A DNA stretch of 34,628 bases from a virus. Positions 7,261 through 13,253 of this stretch are shown here, piece by piece. The position numbers were made by a program, and so were the translations under genes. How positions within the stretch are numbered: position 1 is the stretch's first letter; each line of letters begins with the position of its first letter. The notes beneath the pieces were generated by a model. That model saw only the letters and a program-made list of their open reading frames with translations, did no database searches and had not been told where the DNA came from. Location of the stretch: IMG/VR virus record IMGVR_UViG_3300044858_001561, positions 1-34,628 of that record; one strand, 5' to 3'.

Positions 7261-7539
7261 ATGGCTAGCAAGAAGCAAACCAAAAAAATTGGTGCAGTAA
7301 TGCGAGAATACAAAACTGGTACCCTGCACAGTGGTAAAAAGGGTCCTGTGGTTAAAGACATTAAGCAAGCCATCGCTATTGCGATGTCTGAGGCTAAGAT
7401 GAAAAAACCTCTTGGCAGGGACGACATTGAAACCAAACAAGGTGGTGGCAAAAAAACTGTTTACCGCAACCCTAAAAAGAAAAATATAGATAAGTTACCC
7501 CGCATACGCAAGGGTCCTGACTTCTGGACTGGTGTATAA
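7261..7539 (+). CDS. DUF6496-like basic protein
   Basis: Residues 8-45 (KKIGAVMREYKTGTLHSG followed by KKGPVVKDIKQAIAIAMSEA) match the DUF6496 pattern, in which a short motif ending in QAIAIALSEA is conserved in many bacteria and phages. Biochemical function is unknown. The rest is Lys-rich with a C-terminal RKGPDFWTGV. The stop overlaps the next ATG (TAATG). A nucleic-acid-binding role is only suggested by charge. Confidence 0.65.
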   Translation: MASKKQTKKIGAVMREYKTGTLHSGKKGPVVKDIKQAIAIAMSEAKMKKPLGRDDIETKQGGGKKTVYRNPKKKNIDKLPRIRKGPDFWTGV

Positions 7540-7856
7540 TGCAAGCACCAAAGCGTGACCCAAGGTTAGCACGAGCAGGAGTGTCAGGTTACAACAAACC
7601 AAAACGCACACCCAGCCACCCAACCAAATCCCATATCGTAGTCGCTAAATCAGGTGGACAAGTAAAAACCATTCGCTTCGGTCAACAAGGTGTAAAAACC
7701 AACCAAACCGCAGGACAACGCCAAGCGTTCAAATCCCGACACGCAAAAAACATTTCCAAAGGACCAATGTCAGCCGCATACTGGGCTGACAAAACAAAAT
7801 GGTCACCCTCAAAAACTGCACAACCCCAAAACAAGAAATGGGTTAAAGGCTCATAA
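7539..7856 (+). CDS. Conserved basic phage protein (DPRLARAGVSGYNKPKRTP family)
   Basis: 105 residues with DPRLARAGVSGYNKPKRTP, SHPTKSHIVVAKSGG, VKTIRFGQQG, then a region like FKSRHAKNISKGPMSAAYWA ending DKTKW. I have seen this combination in hypothetical proteins of many aquatic phages and some bacteria. It usually sits beside DUF5872- or DUF6496-like genes, as here. The compact beta strand with IRFGQQG is conserved, but no activity is established. It is coupled to both neighbours by TAATG overlaps. Confidence 0.65.
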   Translation: MQAPKRDPRLARAGVSGYNKPKRTPSHPTKSHIVVAKSGGQVKTIRFGQQGVKTNQTAGQRQAFKSRHAKNISKGPMSAAYWADKTKWSPSKTAQPQNKKWVKGS

Positions 7857-8257
7857 TGAGTTACACCAAACCTGAACTACGGCAACGCATTGTCTCCGCC
7901 GTAAAAGCAGGAACTGCAGGCGGAAAAGCAGGACAATGGTCAGCACGCAAAGCCCAAATCGTAGCACAACGCTACAAGAAGGCTGGTGGAGGCTACACAG
8001 GAGCCAAAACCAGCAAACAACAATCGCTTAGTAAATGGACATCAGAGAAGTGGACAACCAAATCAGGTAAACCATCCACCCAAGGACCCAAAGCCACAGG
8101 CGAACGCTACCTACCAGCCAAAGCAATAAAGAACCTGTCATCAAAAGAGTACGCTGCCACCACGGCAGCAAAGCGTAAAGGCACAGCCAAAGGCAAACAA
8201 TTCGTCCCCAATACCATAGCAGCACGGACAGCAGGACGCAAAGCCCGAAATTCTTAA
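7856..8257 (+). CDS. DUF5872-like basic protein
   Basis: 133 residues. YTKPELRQRIVSAVKAGTAG followed by GKAGQWSARKAQIVAQRYKKAGGGYTG, then QSLSKWTSEKWTT, YLPAKAIKNLSSKEYAATTA and a C-terminal GKQFVPNTIAARTAGRKARN, fit the DUF5872 pattern. The protein is strongly basic. It resembles DNA-associated proteins in composition, but no function is demonstrated. It is the last of the five-gene group, followed by an A/U-rich stem-loop and the long non-coding region. Confidence 0.7.
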   Translation: MSYTKPELRQRIVSAVKAGTAGGKAGQWSARKAQIVAQRYKKAGGGYTGAKTSKQQSLSKWTSEKWTTKSGKPSTQGPKATGERYLPAKAIKNLSSKEYAATTAAKRKGTAKGKQFVPNTIAARTAGRKARNS

Positions 8258-8260
8258 CAC

Positions 8261-8280
8261 ACTATAATTTTTTTTATAGT
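8261..8280 (+). terminator. A/U stem-loop after the basic-protein genes, possible weak terminator
   Basis: ACTATAA and TTATAGT pair over a six-T loop, three bases after the DUF5872 stop. The U-rich loop and lack of a following U tract make it a poor intrinsic terminator. It may instead mark the 3' end of the mRNA or an upstream boundary of the non-coding RNA. Confidence 0.35.
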
Positions 8281-9162
8281 ACCCCCCGTATCCAAACGAT
8301 ACGCATTGGCTCTACCTCCTAGTATAAATAATAACACATAGGTGCGTACCCCCCCATGCCCCCCGCCTGCACCATGCGTGGTGGCTGCACATGAGATTTG
8401 GAATGGCGATTCGGGTTCATAATGCAGTCTATTATTAGGACCCACCACCAAAAATCTGCTATGGATGCGCACACATGCGAGGGGGCAGACGGTCACAGCG
8501 ACCCTTACCTACCGATGGGTAACTTGCTTTATGCGTATGCGGCAATGCGTGCTTTGGCAGGACTTTTCGTGAGCATTATGCGTAGGAAAGCACGGGAAAA
8601 GTTCTGTGTTGCCGAGATGACTTGCAATTTTTTTTGGGGTGTGTTTATGATGTTGGGGTCGGCAACGGCTTACGGTTCCCTAGATGGATAGGGCTACTAG
8701 CGGTAAGCGGTACGACAGTCCTGAGCAGTACGAATCGGGACGCCACACTTGCAACTGCCGAACGGCTATGGTCGTTCGGATTGGGATGCGGTTGGAGCCA
8801 TAGGGTAGCCTAGTGAGTCCGAGTGATAATCGGATATCGGCGTAAAATGGCACGGACACTGTTTACAGTGTTCAACATGGATGGTTTAGCGGATAATCTG
8901 TAGATTATGTCGGTGTGGACCTCATCAAGTAGCGAATTGCCTAGTCATACGGGATTCGTGGAGGATTGGGGAACGGGCATGGTTGGAATTACGCTAGGCT
9001 GTCAGGTAATGTCCTCGTGATTGAATGTTCATGTTCACGGGGTCACGGGAGGCACACAGGCAGTGTGCCAACTGTAGGTATGGACGGGCATTTATGCTCT
9101 AGAGTGCTTACGGTTGTAGCGAGGTTCAATTCCTTGCCTTTCCGCTATGTCCTTTAGGACAT
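8281..9162 (+). ncRNA. Candidate large structured non-coding RNA (boundaries approximate)
   Basis: No convincing gene occupies this stretch, yet perfect stem-loops are dense. CACCA/TGGTG is at 8370-8383, GGTC/GACC at 8491-8503, CCCTA/TAGGG at 8678-8693, CCGAACG/CGTTCGG at 8758-8779 and TCCGA/TCGGA at 8818-8834. ACACTG/CAGTGT is at 8856-8871, ATAATCT/AGATTAT at 8893-8908, GCCTAG with CTAGGC at 8939-8944 and 8994-8999, and CCTCGTGA/TCACGGGG (one G-U pair) at 9013-9042. GGCACAC/GTGTGCC is at 9051-9069 and ATGTCC/GGACAT at 9147-9162. A 6-bp arm with the T-loop UUCAAUU is at 9119-9137. The G-U pair and the T-loop favour the plus strand. Size and phage setting recall the giant ornate RNAs (GOLLD, ROOL), but I cannot assign it to either. 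Confidence 0.6.
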
Positions 9163-9163
9163 A

Positions 9164-9194
9164 AATCATAACTACGATTCAACTGGAGGTTGAA
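9164..9194 (+). promoter_or_regulatory. Repeated translation-initiation leader, copy 1 (SD in hairpin loop)
   Basis: These 31 nt recur at 10937-10967 with two mismatches. The 3' part forms TTCAAC-TGGAG-GTTGAA, a perfect 6-bp stem whose loop holds most of the Shine-Dalgarno GGAGG. ATG 9196 follows directly and decides that start over the in-frame TTG at 9190. Confidence 0.7.
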
Positions 9195-9195
9195 T

Positions 9196-9513
9196 ATGAA
9201 ATTAGCAGACATAAATCCCGCTGTTAGCGGAGTGTGGTTCAAACATGGTAGGTGCCGTAAGGTTGGGCAGTGGACTTTCACGGACACCATTGATTCCAAT
9301 GGTGTCATGCATCGTTTGGTTTCCCATCATGGTACGGTTATGGGTGAATTTGCTGGCATGGCAGGTTCAATTTGGGCATTTTACCCCGTTTCAACGGGGT
9401 GGGGTTCTGCATCGGACCAACAGGGCATGAACAAAATTATGCCGAATGGTTGGAAGTTCCGTAGGAACGGTGGGCATGCCCGTTATGAGTATTTTGGCGA
9501 AATAGTTCTTTAA
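9196..9513 (+). CDS. Hypothetical protein (105 aa)
   Basis: MKLADINPAVSGVWFKHGRC starts a small, probably single-domain beta-rich protein with many Gly, His and aromatic residues (WTFTDTIDSNGVMHRLVSHH, then AGSIWAFYPVSTGWGSASDQ, ending ARYEYFGEIVL). No family is recognised. It shares its initiation leader with the VWA-like gene, so the two may be expressed at similar levels. A stem-loop begins inside its stop codon. Confidence 0.65.
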   Translation: MKLADINPAVSGVWFKHGRCRKVGQWTFTDTIDSNGVMHRLVSHHGTVMGEFAGMAGSIWAFYPVSTGWGSASDQQGMNKIMPNGWKFRRNGGHARYEYFGEIVL

Positions 9514-9660
9514 CCCTTTCAGGGTTGGCAGGCGAAATAGCAACGCTTTAGCGTTGGGCAGTGCAATTCTGCTGTCGTCTACGATGGTGGCTAGAGCAAA
9601 TGCTTTAGCATTAGATGTCCGTGAACGGACAGCCACACTAACATGCTATGGAGGTTACAC
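9512..9660 (+). promoter_or_regulatory. Structured leader with three-way junction upstream of the AAA+ gene
   Basis: Consecutive perfect stems: AACCCT/AGGGTT (9512-9526), CAACGC/GCGTTG with loop TTTA (9541-9556) and GCAG/CTGC (9558-9572). A closed three-way junction follows: outer stem GTGGCT (9587-9592) with AGCCAC (9631-9636), enclosing AATGC/GCATT with loop TTTA (9599-9612) and GTCCG/CGGAC with loop TGAA (9617-9630). GGAGG for the next gene is at 9650-9654. No known riboswitch class is recognised. Confidence 0.55.
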
Positions 9661-10938
9661 ATGGCTACGAAAGCACCAACGATTATCTCGGTTGACCGAG
9701 AGAATATGCTAGTTCAGGTTCTCAATGAGAACGGACACTATGCCAGTGTTCATGTCAAGGACATGGACAAGAATACCCTTATCAAACTTGGCACATTCTT
9801 GAATGTGACTTGGGCTGGAACCCCGATGCACAAGACGCTGGACACAATCCAACGGATTGTGAACGCAAAGTTGTTGGGTGTTTCGGCTCCTACGGAGCCT
9901 GTAAAGCCTGTTCAACCTTCGGTTGTTGTCCCTGCTGTAAAGCCTTCGGCTTTGCCTACTGGTTCATCGTTGGATGCTGTCATTGCAACTATGGTTGCAA
10001 ATATTATGCAGACTATCCCTGTCGGGATTGATGAGGATGCAGTTCGTAACATCGTTTCCGATGTTGTTGACCCAATCGCCTTAGACAATGCTGTGGCATT
10101 GGACAGACTGTCCACCAAAATTGACGCTTTGCAACCGAAGGTTACACAAATCATCATCAAGGACCGTCCGACTCTCACCCTGAAGGGTGTACAGCACAAG
10201 GCTTTCTCCGACATTATGATGTCGTTGGCGGCTCGTTGCAACACTTTCCTTGTGGGTCCTGCTGGCACTGGCAAGACTACTATGGTGTCTCAAGCGGCAG
10301 ATGCGTTGGGTTTGGATTTTCATGCCGAAAACTTGACAGCGGCGACAACAGAATATGCCCTAAAGGGCTTCAAGGATGCCAACAGCAAATATGTGCCAAC
10401 GAAACTGCGTGAGTTCTTTCAGAACGGCGGCGTTTACTTGCTGGATGAAATTGACAACGCTAACCCGAATGTTCTCGGAGTTCTTAACTCCGCATTGTCC
10501 AACGGATTCATGGCGTTTCCTGATGCCATGGTGAAGAAACACGACAATTTCATCGCTGTTGCGGCAGGTAATACTTACGGCAACGGTGCGACAGCCGAAT
10601 ATGTTGGTCGTAACCCGATTGACGGTGCAACCTTGGACCGTTTCGCCTTCTTCAATGTGGACATTGATGAATCGGTGGAGGATGCAATGTTGGCTGGTTA
10701 TGCGTTGCCTTCGGCAACTGCGGCATGTTGGGTTAAGGCTGTTCGTCAGTCCCGACAGAATGTCGCTGAGGCAGGGCTTCGGGTCATCGTTTCCCCTAGG
10801 GCTACGGCGAACGGTGCGGCGTTGTTGTCACAGGGCATGGACATGAACAAGGTGTATGCCGCCACTGTGTTGAAGGGTGCCAAGCAGGACCAAATTGAGA
10901 AGATTCGTCAAGGTGTAACCTTGTCGGTGTCGGCTTAA
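9661..10938 (+). CDS. MoxR/CobS-like AAA+ ATPase
   Basis: 425 residues from ATG 9661, chosen over an upstream in-frame ATG because GGAGG lies at 9650-9654. An N-terminal variable part ends in a Pro/Val-rich linker (about 75-100). The AAA+ core follows: Walker A GPAGTGKTT (199-207), Walker B GVYLLDEID (257-265), a sensor-1-like AAGNTYGNG and a LDRF segment. MoxR and CobS-type ATPases remodel partner proteins and usually work with a VWA-domain protein. The next gene is such a candidate and shares the repeated leader of the 105-aa gene. It has no lid features of DnaA, Lon or ClpX. The substrate in this phage is unknown. Confidence 0.82.
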   Translation: MATKAPTIISVDRENMLVQVLNENGHYASVHVKDMDKNTLIKLGTFLNVTWAGTPMHKTLDTIQRIVNAKLLGVSAPTEPVKPVQPSVVVPAVKPSALPTGSSLDAVIATMVANIMQTIPVGIDEDAVRNIVSDVVDPIALDNAVALDRLSTKIDALQPKVTQIIIKDRPTLTLKGVQHKAFSDIMMSLAARCNTFLVGPAGTGKTTMVSQAADALGLDFHAENLTAATTEYALKGFKDANSKYVPTKLREFFQNGGVYLLDEIDNANPNVLGVLNSALSNGFMAFPDAMVKKHDNFIAVAAGNTYGNGATAEYVGRNPIDGATLDRFAFFNVDIDESVEDAMLAGYALPSATAACWVKAVRQSRQNVAEAGLRVIVSPRATANGAALLSQGMDMNKVYAATVLKGAKQDQIEKIRQGVTLSVSA

Positions 10939-10967
10939 TCATAATCACGATTCAACTGGAGGTTGAA
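10937..10967 (+). promoter_or_regulatory. Repeated translation-initiation leader, copy 2 (SD in hairpin loop)
   Basis: 29 of 31 bases match copy 1 at 9164-9194, including the TTCAAC-TGGAG-GTTGAA hairpin. It starts inside the AAA+ stop codon and sets the ATG at 10968. Confidence 0.7.
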
Positions 10968-11816
10968 ATGTACACAAGTAACACAGTTAAGCAACAGTTA
11001 AACGGCTCTGCCGTTTATGTTGACTACTTTGATTCATTCGGTGCGATGCTCAACTATGTTGAACAGAATCCGAAAATGGGTTCGTCCAATGCTGACCGTG
11101 GCAGTGAGTGGGACGGCATGAAATGTTTTGCCGATGCGGCACAACTTGCCCGTAGCGGTTGGCATGATGTTCGTCCTGAGGTTGAGAAACTTCTCAACAA
11201 CATGTCGGAGGTCATTGCCGATAGGTTGGAGTTGTCCCCTGCTATGCAGTGGAATGTCGCTGGTGGTGTTGTGGATGTTGGTCGTTACTGTGGTAACGAA
11301 CCGATGTGCATGATTGACTTCCCGATGGAACCTCAGGAGCGTATGGGCAAGGTGGTCAAACTGTTTATTGACTACGGCGCATCGTCATCGTTCAGTGGTG
11401 AGTTCATTATGAAACGGGGCATTGTGTTGCTGGCATTGGTTGACACTTTGCAGAAACTTGGTGTTTCTGTAGAGATTTATGGCGAGACAGCAATTACAAG
11501 CGGCACGACATGTCACACTACGGTCACGAAATTGCATGACCCAACCGACAGGCTGGACATTGACGAGTTGATGTTCACATTGGCGCATCCTGCGATGCTT
11601 CGCCGTATGGCGTTCGCTGTCCGTGAAATGTCGTCCTGTGCCAAGCAAATTGATGCAGTGAACGGTGGCGGTTATGGCAGAACGGTTCACACGGTGTACG
11701 CTCCGACTGTGAACGCTGACATTCGGATGGAACGCTTGGAATCCCGTGCTACTCAGTGCGTTGAGAATCCTGTGGAATGGGTTATGCAAACCGTAACGGG
11801 GCTTGGCTTAATCTGA
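10968..11816 (+). CDS. VWA-like / DUF7192-like partner of the AAA+ ATPase
   Basis: 282 residues. The N-terminal half has SEWDGMKCFADAAQLARSGW, which I associate with DUF7192-type proteins. The centre (KVVKLFIDYGASSSFSGEFI, then a helix MKRGIVLLALVDTLQKLGVSVEIYG, about 125-170) reads like a degenerate von Willebrand A fold: a hydrophobic strand, a DxSxS-like turn and the following helix and strand. The MIDAS-like motif is imperfect (DYGASSS). Together with the adjacent MoxR-like ATPase it forms the classic ATPase plus VWA pairing, suggesting a chaperone or metal-insertion-like complex. Assignment to VWA is by pattern only. The C-terminal 80 residues are unassigned. Confidence 0.6.
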   Translation: MYTSNTVKQQLNGSAVYVDYFDSFGAMLNYVEQNPKMGSSNADRGSEWDGMKCFADAAQLARSGWHDVRPEVEKLLNNMSEVIADRLELSPAMQWNVAGGVVDVGRYCGNEPMCMIDFPMEPQERMGKVVKLFIDYGASSSFSGEFIMKRGIVLLALVDTLQKLGVSVEIYGETAITSGTTCHTTVTKLHDPTDRLDIDELMFTLAHPAMLRRMAFAVREMSSCAKQIDAVNGGGYGRTVHTVYAPTVNADIRMERLESRATQCVENPVEWVMQTVTGLGLI

Positions 11817-11822
11817 AAGATT

Positions 11823-11870
11823 GGGTGTAGCACGGTAGGTAACCTCTACCGTGTTACACCTTTGGTGTAA
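11823..11870 (+). promoter_or_regulatory. Two mutually exclusive hairpins after the VWA-like gene (terminator/attenuator candidate)
   Basis: Hairpin A is 15 bp: GGTGTAGCACGGTAG (11824-11838) with CTACCGTGTTACACC (11846-11860), with one G-U pair. Hairpin B is 7 bp: TTACACC (11854-11860) with GGTGTAA (11864-11870) and loop TTT. Both use 11854-11860, so only one can form at a time. A short U run follows hairpin A. Confidence 0.55.
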
Positions 11871-11883
11871 TATAAACAACAAA

Positions 11884-11898
11884 CAACCTAGGAGGTTG
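11884..11898 (+). promoter_or_regulatory. RBS hairpin with Shine-Dalgarno in the loop
   Basis: CAACC-TAGGA-GGTTG is a perfect 5-bp stem, and AGGAGG spans loop and 3' stem. ATG 11902 follows four bases later, which sets the start of the membrane-protein gene. Confidence 0.55.
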
Positions 11899-11901
11899 AT
11901 T

Positions 11902-12381
11902 ATGGTAATCAAGGGAATGAAAGTTGCTGTCCTGTGGGCAGTGTTTTTTGGCGTGTTGTGGTTATGTTATGGGATGGTGGGGCAACCTTCGCATTTCATG
12001 GCGTATCTGTTCACGGCTAGTTTGTCAGTGCTTGCGTTTGTCCCTGCTATGTATGAGACAGCGATGTTCATGGGTTATGTTTTGCTGAACAGCAAGGACA
12101 AGTACGACAACGATGTAGTTGGTGATGATGGGTTCACTTGGGATGTCACGATTCCTACGGTGGGCGGAATGTTTTTTCGTCTTTATGATTCTCGGGACCC
12201 GCATTTTGACCCGCTGTTCGTTGGCGATTTGTGTGAGGTGTCGGCAGGTATGATTCACATACTTGACAGGCAACACTTCACTTCTGCTAGGCTTGCCAGT
12301 GAGTGGGCTGTAGCCAAGGATGTTGAGTTGATGGAATGGGAACTTTATCGTGACCCTTCGGATGAAGGGATTTGGAACTAA
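11902..12381 (+). CDS. Hypothetical membrane protein (159 aa)
   Basis: I start at ATG 11902 because of the AGGAGG at 11890-11895; the longer in-frame extension would run through the leader hairpins. Two hydrophobic segments, about residues 7-26 (VAVLWAVFFGVLWLCYGMV) and 34-60 (FMAYLFTASLSVLAFVPAMY onward), are followed by a soluble acidic C-terminal half (DVTIPTVGGMFFRLYDSRDP...). Function is not recognised. It looks like an inner-membrane protein with a cytoplasmic domain, encoded between the AAA+/VWA pair and the ribozyme. Confidence 0.6.
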   Translation: MVIKGMKVAVLWAVFFGVLWLCYGMVGQPSHFMAYLFTASLSVLAFVPAMYETAMFMGYVLLNSKDKYDNDVVGDDGFTWDVTIPTVGGMFFRLYDSRDPHFDPLFVGDLCEVSAGMIHILDRQHFTSARLASEWAVAKDVELMEWELYRDPSDEGIWN

Positions 12382-12384
12382 GTG

Positions 12385-12546
12385 ATGATTATTAACAACT
12401 TGAAAAGTTGGACGACAAGCGAATTGTTGGACCAACTGCTAAAGAATCGCAACAACATTAAAGTTGTTGAACAAGAAAACGCACAGATTATTGAAATCTG
12501 TGAAAGCAGGATTAAAGAAATCAAAGATGCGATGTATAAAGATTAG
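12385..12546 (+). CDS. Short coiled-coil protein (53 aa)
   Basis: ATG 12385 (or the GTG just before it) to TAG 12544-12546. MIINNLKSWTTSELLDQLLK followed by a heptad-rich segment with IKVVEQENAQIIEICESRIKEI suggests a single helix or coiled coil. No family is recognised. Its stop codon ends on the first base of hammerhead stem II, so ribozyme cleavage would leave a 3' end 29 nt past the stop, protected by the stem III hairpin. Confidence 0.55.
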   Translation: MIINNLKSWTTSELLDQLLKNRNNIKVVEQENAQIIEICESRIKEIKDAMYKD

Positions 12547-12604
12547 GACGAAAAACGGGACTTCGGTCCCGTTTCCACAAGTATATGCTTGTGCTGATGA
12601 GTCC
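12546..12604 (+). ncRNA. Type II hammerhead self-cleaving ribozyme
   Basis: All core parts are present in order. Stem II 5' strand GGAC is at 12546-12549 and GAAA at 12550-12553. Stem III has 9 bp including A15.1-U16.1, with a UUCG tetraloop (12553-12561 with 12566-12574). The cleavage-site nucleotide is C17 (12575). Stem I has 6 bp, CACAAG/CTTGTG (12576-12581 with 12588-12593), with loop TATATG. CUGAUGA is at 12594-12600, and stem II 3' strand GUCC at 12601-12604 gives the canonical G10.1-C11.1 pair. The open ends lie on stem II, so the type is II. Stem II may extend past an internal loop by UAAA (12537-12540) with UUUG (12607-12610). Predicted cut: between 12575 and 12576. Confidence 0.92.
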
Positions 12605-12615
12605 AGTTTGATTCA

Positions 12616-12628
12616 CACCTTGGAGGTG
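12616..12628 (+). promoter_or_regulatory. RBS hairpin before the DUF3846-like gene
   Basis: CACC-TTGGA-GGTG, a 4-bp stem, holds GGAGG (12622-12626) across loop and stem, five bases before ATG 12633. It lies on the downstream product of hammerhead cleavage. Confidence 0.4.
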
Positions 12629-12632
12629 CATT

Positions 12633-13250
12633 ATGGGTACAATGGTTAGCGGAGCGTTACTCCCTTGCGGAGTTGGTAACACGATAGAACCTGCGATTGT
12701 TGAGGGGTTGGAATCCTTGCAACAGTATGTTGGCGGCATGATTGATGCTGTTCGTACCGAACTGGAAGATGGAACGGTTATCGTTGGTTATGTTAACGAT
12801 GAGGGTTTGATGTTGAACATGGAAACAAACTGGTTTGCCAGTGCGTTGTTTGACCGTCAAATTGTTGGTGATGTTGTGCTGGTTTCGGGTACTTCACCTG
12901 AAGGTGAATATGATGGTGAGAATTATGATTTGCCTGAAAATTTCTTCAGGTTCTTGTCCACGAAATTCACGGAACATGTTGCCCAAACATACAATGAGTC
13001 CATGGTTATGACGCTAGGTATCAACCTTGCCCACAGGTTCGGTGTGATTGACGATGAAGAAATGCGTGATTTGCAACAGCAGATTGATGATGCGGTTGAT
13101 GGTGGCGATGATGCCGCTTTGAAAGCACACTTGCTGGACATCTCTGAGCGTGTTACCAACTTCGTTACGAACTATGTGTCGGAGCGTCACGCTGATGACA
13201 TGATTAGCGGTTTGGAAGAACTGTTGAAAACAGAAGCAGAAGGGAAATAG
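12633..13250 (+). CDS. DUF3846-like protein
   Basis: 205 residues. The N-terminal 90 residues (EGLESLQQYVGGMIDAVRTE, then VIVGYVNDEGLMLNMETNWF and a segment with IVGDVVLVSG) match the DUF3846 pattern found in phages and conjugative elements; its function is unestablished. The C-terminal half is acidic and helical (IDDEEMRDLQQQIDDAVDGG...). It is the first gene downstream of the hammerhead, so its mRNA would start with a 5'-OH and the stem I hairpin after cleavage. The ATG is set by GGAGG at 12622-12626. Confidence 0.7.
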   Translation: MGTMVSGALLPCGVGNTIEPAIVEGLESLQQYVGGMIDAVRTELEDGTVIVGYVNDEGLMLNMETNWFASALFDRQIVGDVVLVSGTSPEGEYDGENYDLPENFFRFLSTKFTEHVAQTYNESMVMTLGINLAHRFGVIDDEEMRDLQQQIDDAVDGGDDAALKAHLLDISERVTNFVTNYVSERHADDMISGLEELLKTEAEGK

Positions 13251-13253
13251 TTG

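Noticed and set aside
8323-8330. TATAAATA as a T4-type late promoter
   Set aside because: No T4-like late sigma (gp55) or sliding clamp system is present. The same octamer occurs at 31709-31716 within a region explained by an RBS and terminator.
8398-8813. Open reading frames of 60-97 codons in the non-coding region
   Set aside because: They lack ribosome binding sites, do not overlap neighbours as real genes here do, have odd composition, and lie across perfect RNA hairpins.
9050-9144. A tRNA or tmRNA ending in the T-arm at 9119-9137
   Set aside because: The 7 bases after the T-arm (CCTTTCC) have no matching GGAAAGG at tRNA distance, no anticodon arm can be drawn, and no tmRNA tag reading frame is visible. 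The arm is kept as a T-loop element only.
9643-9660. Upstream ATG for the AAA+ gene (six extra codons)
   Set aside because: It would start inside the spacer that contains GGAGG; ATG 9661 has the SD at the right distance.
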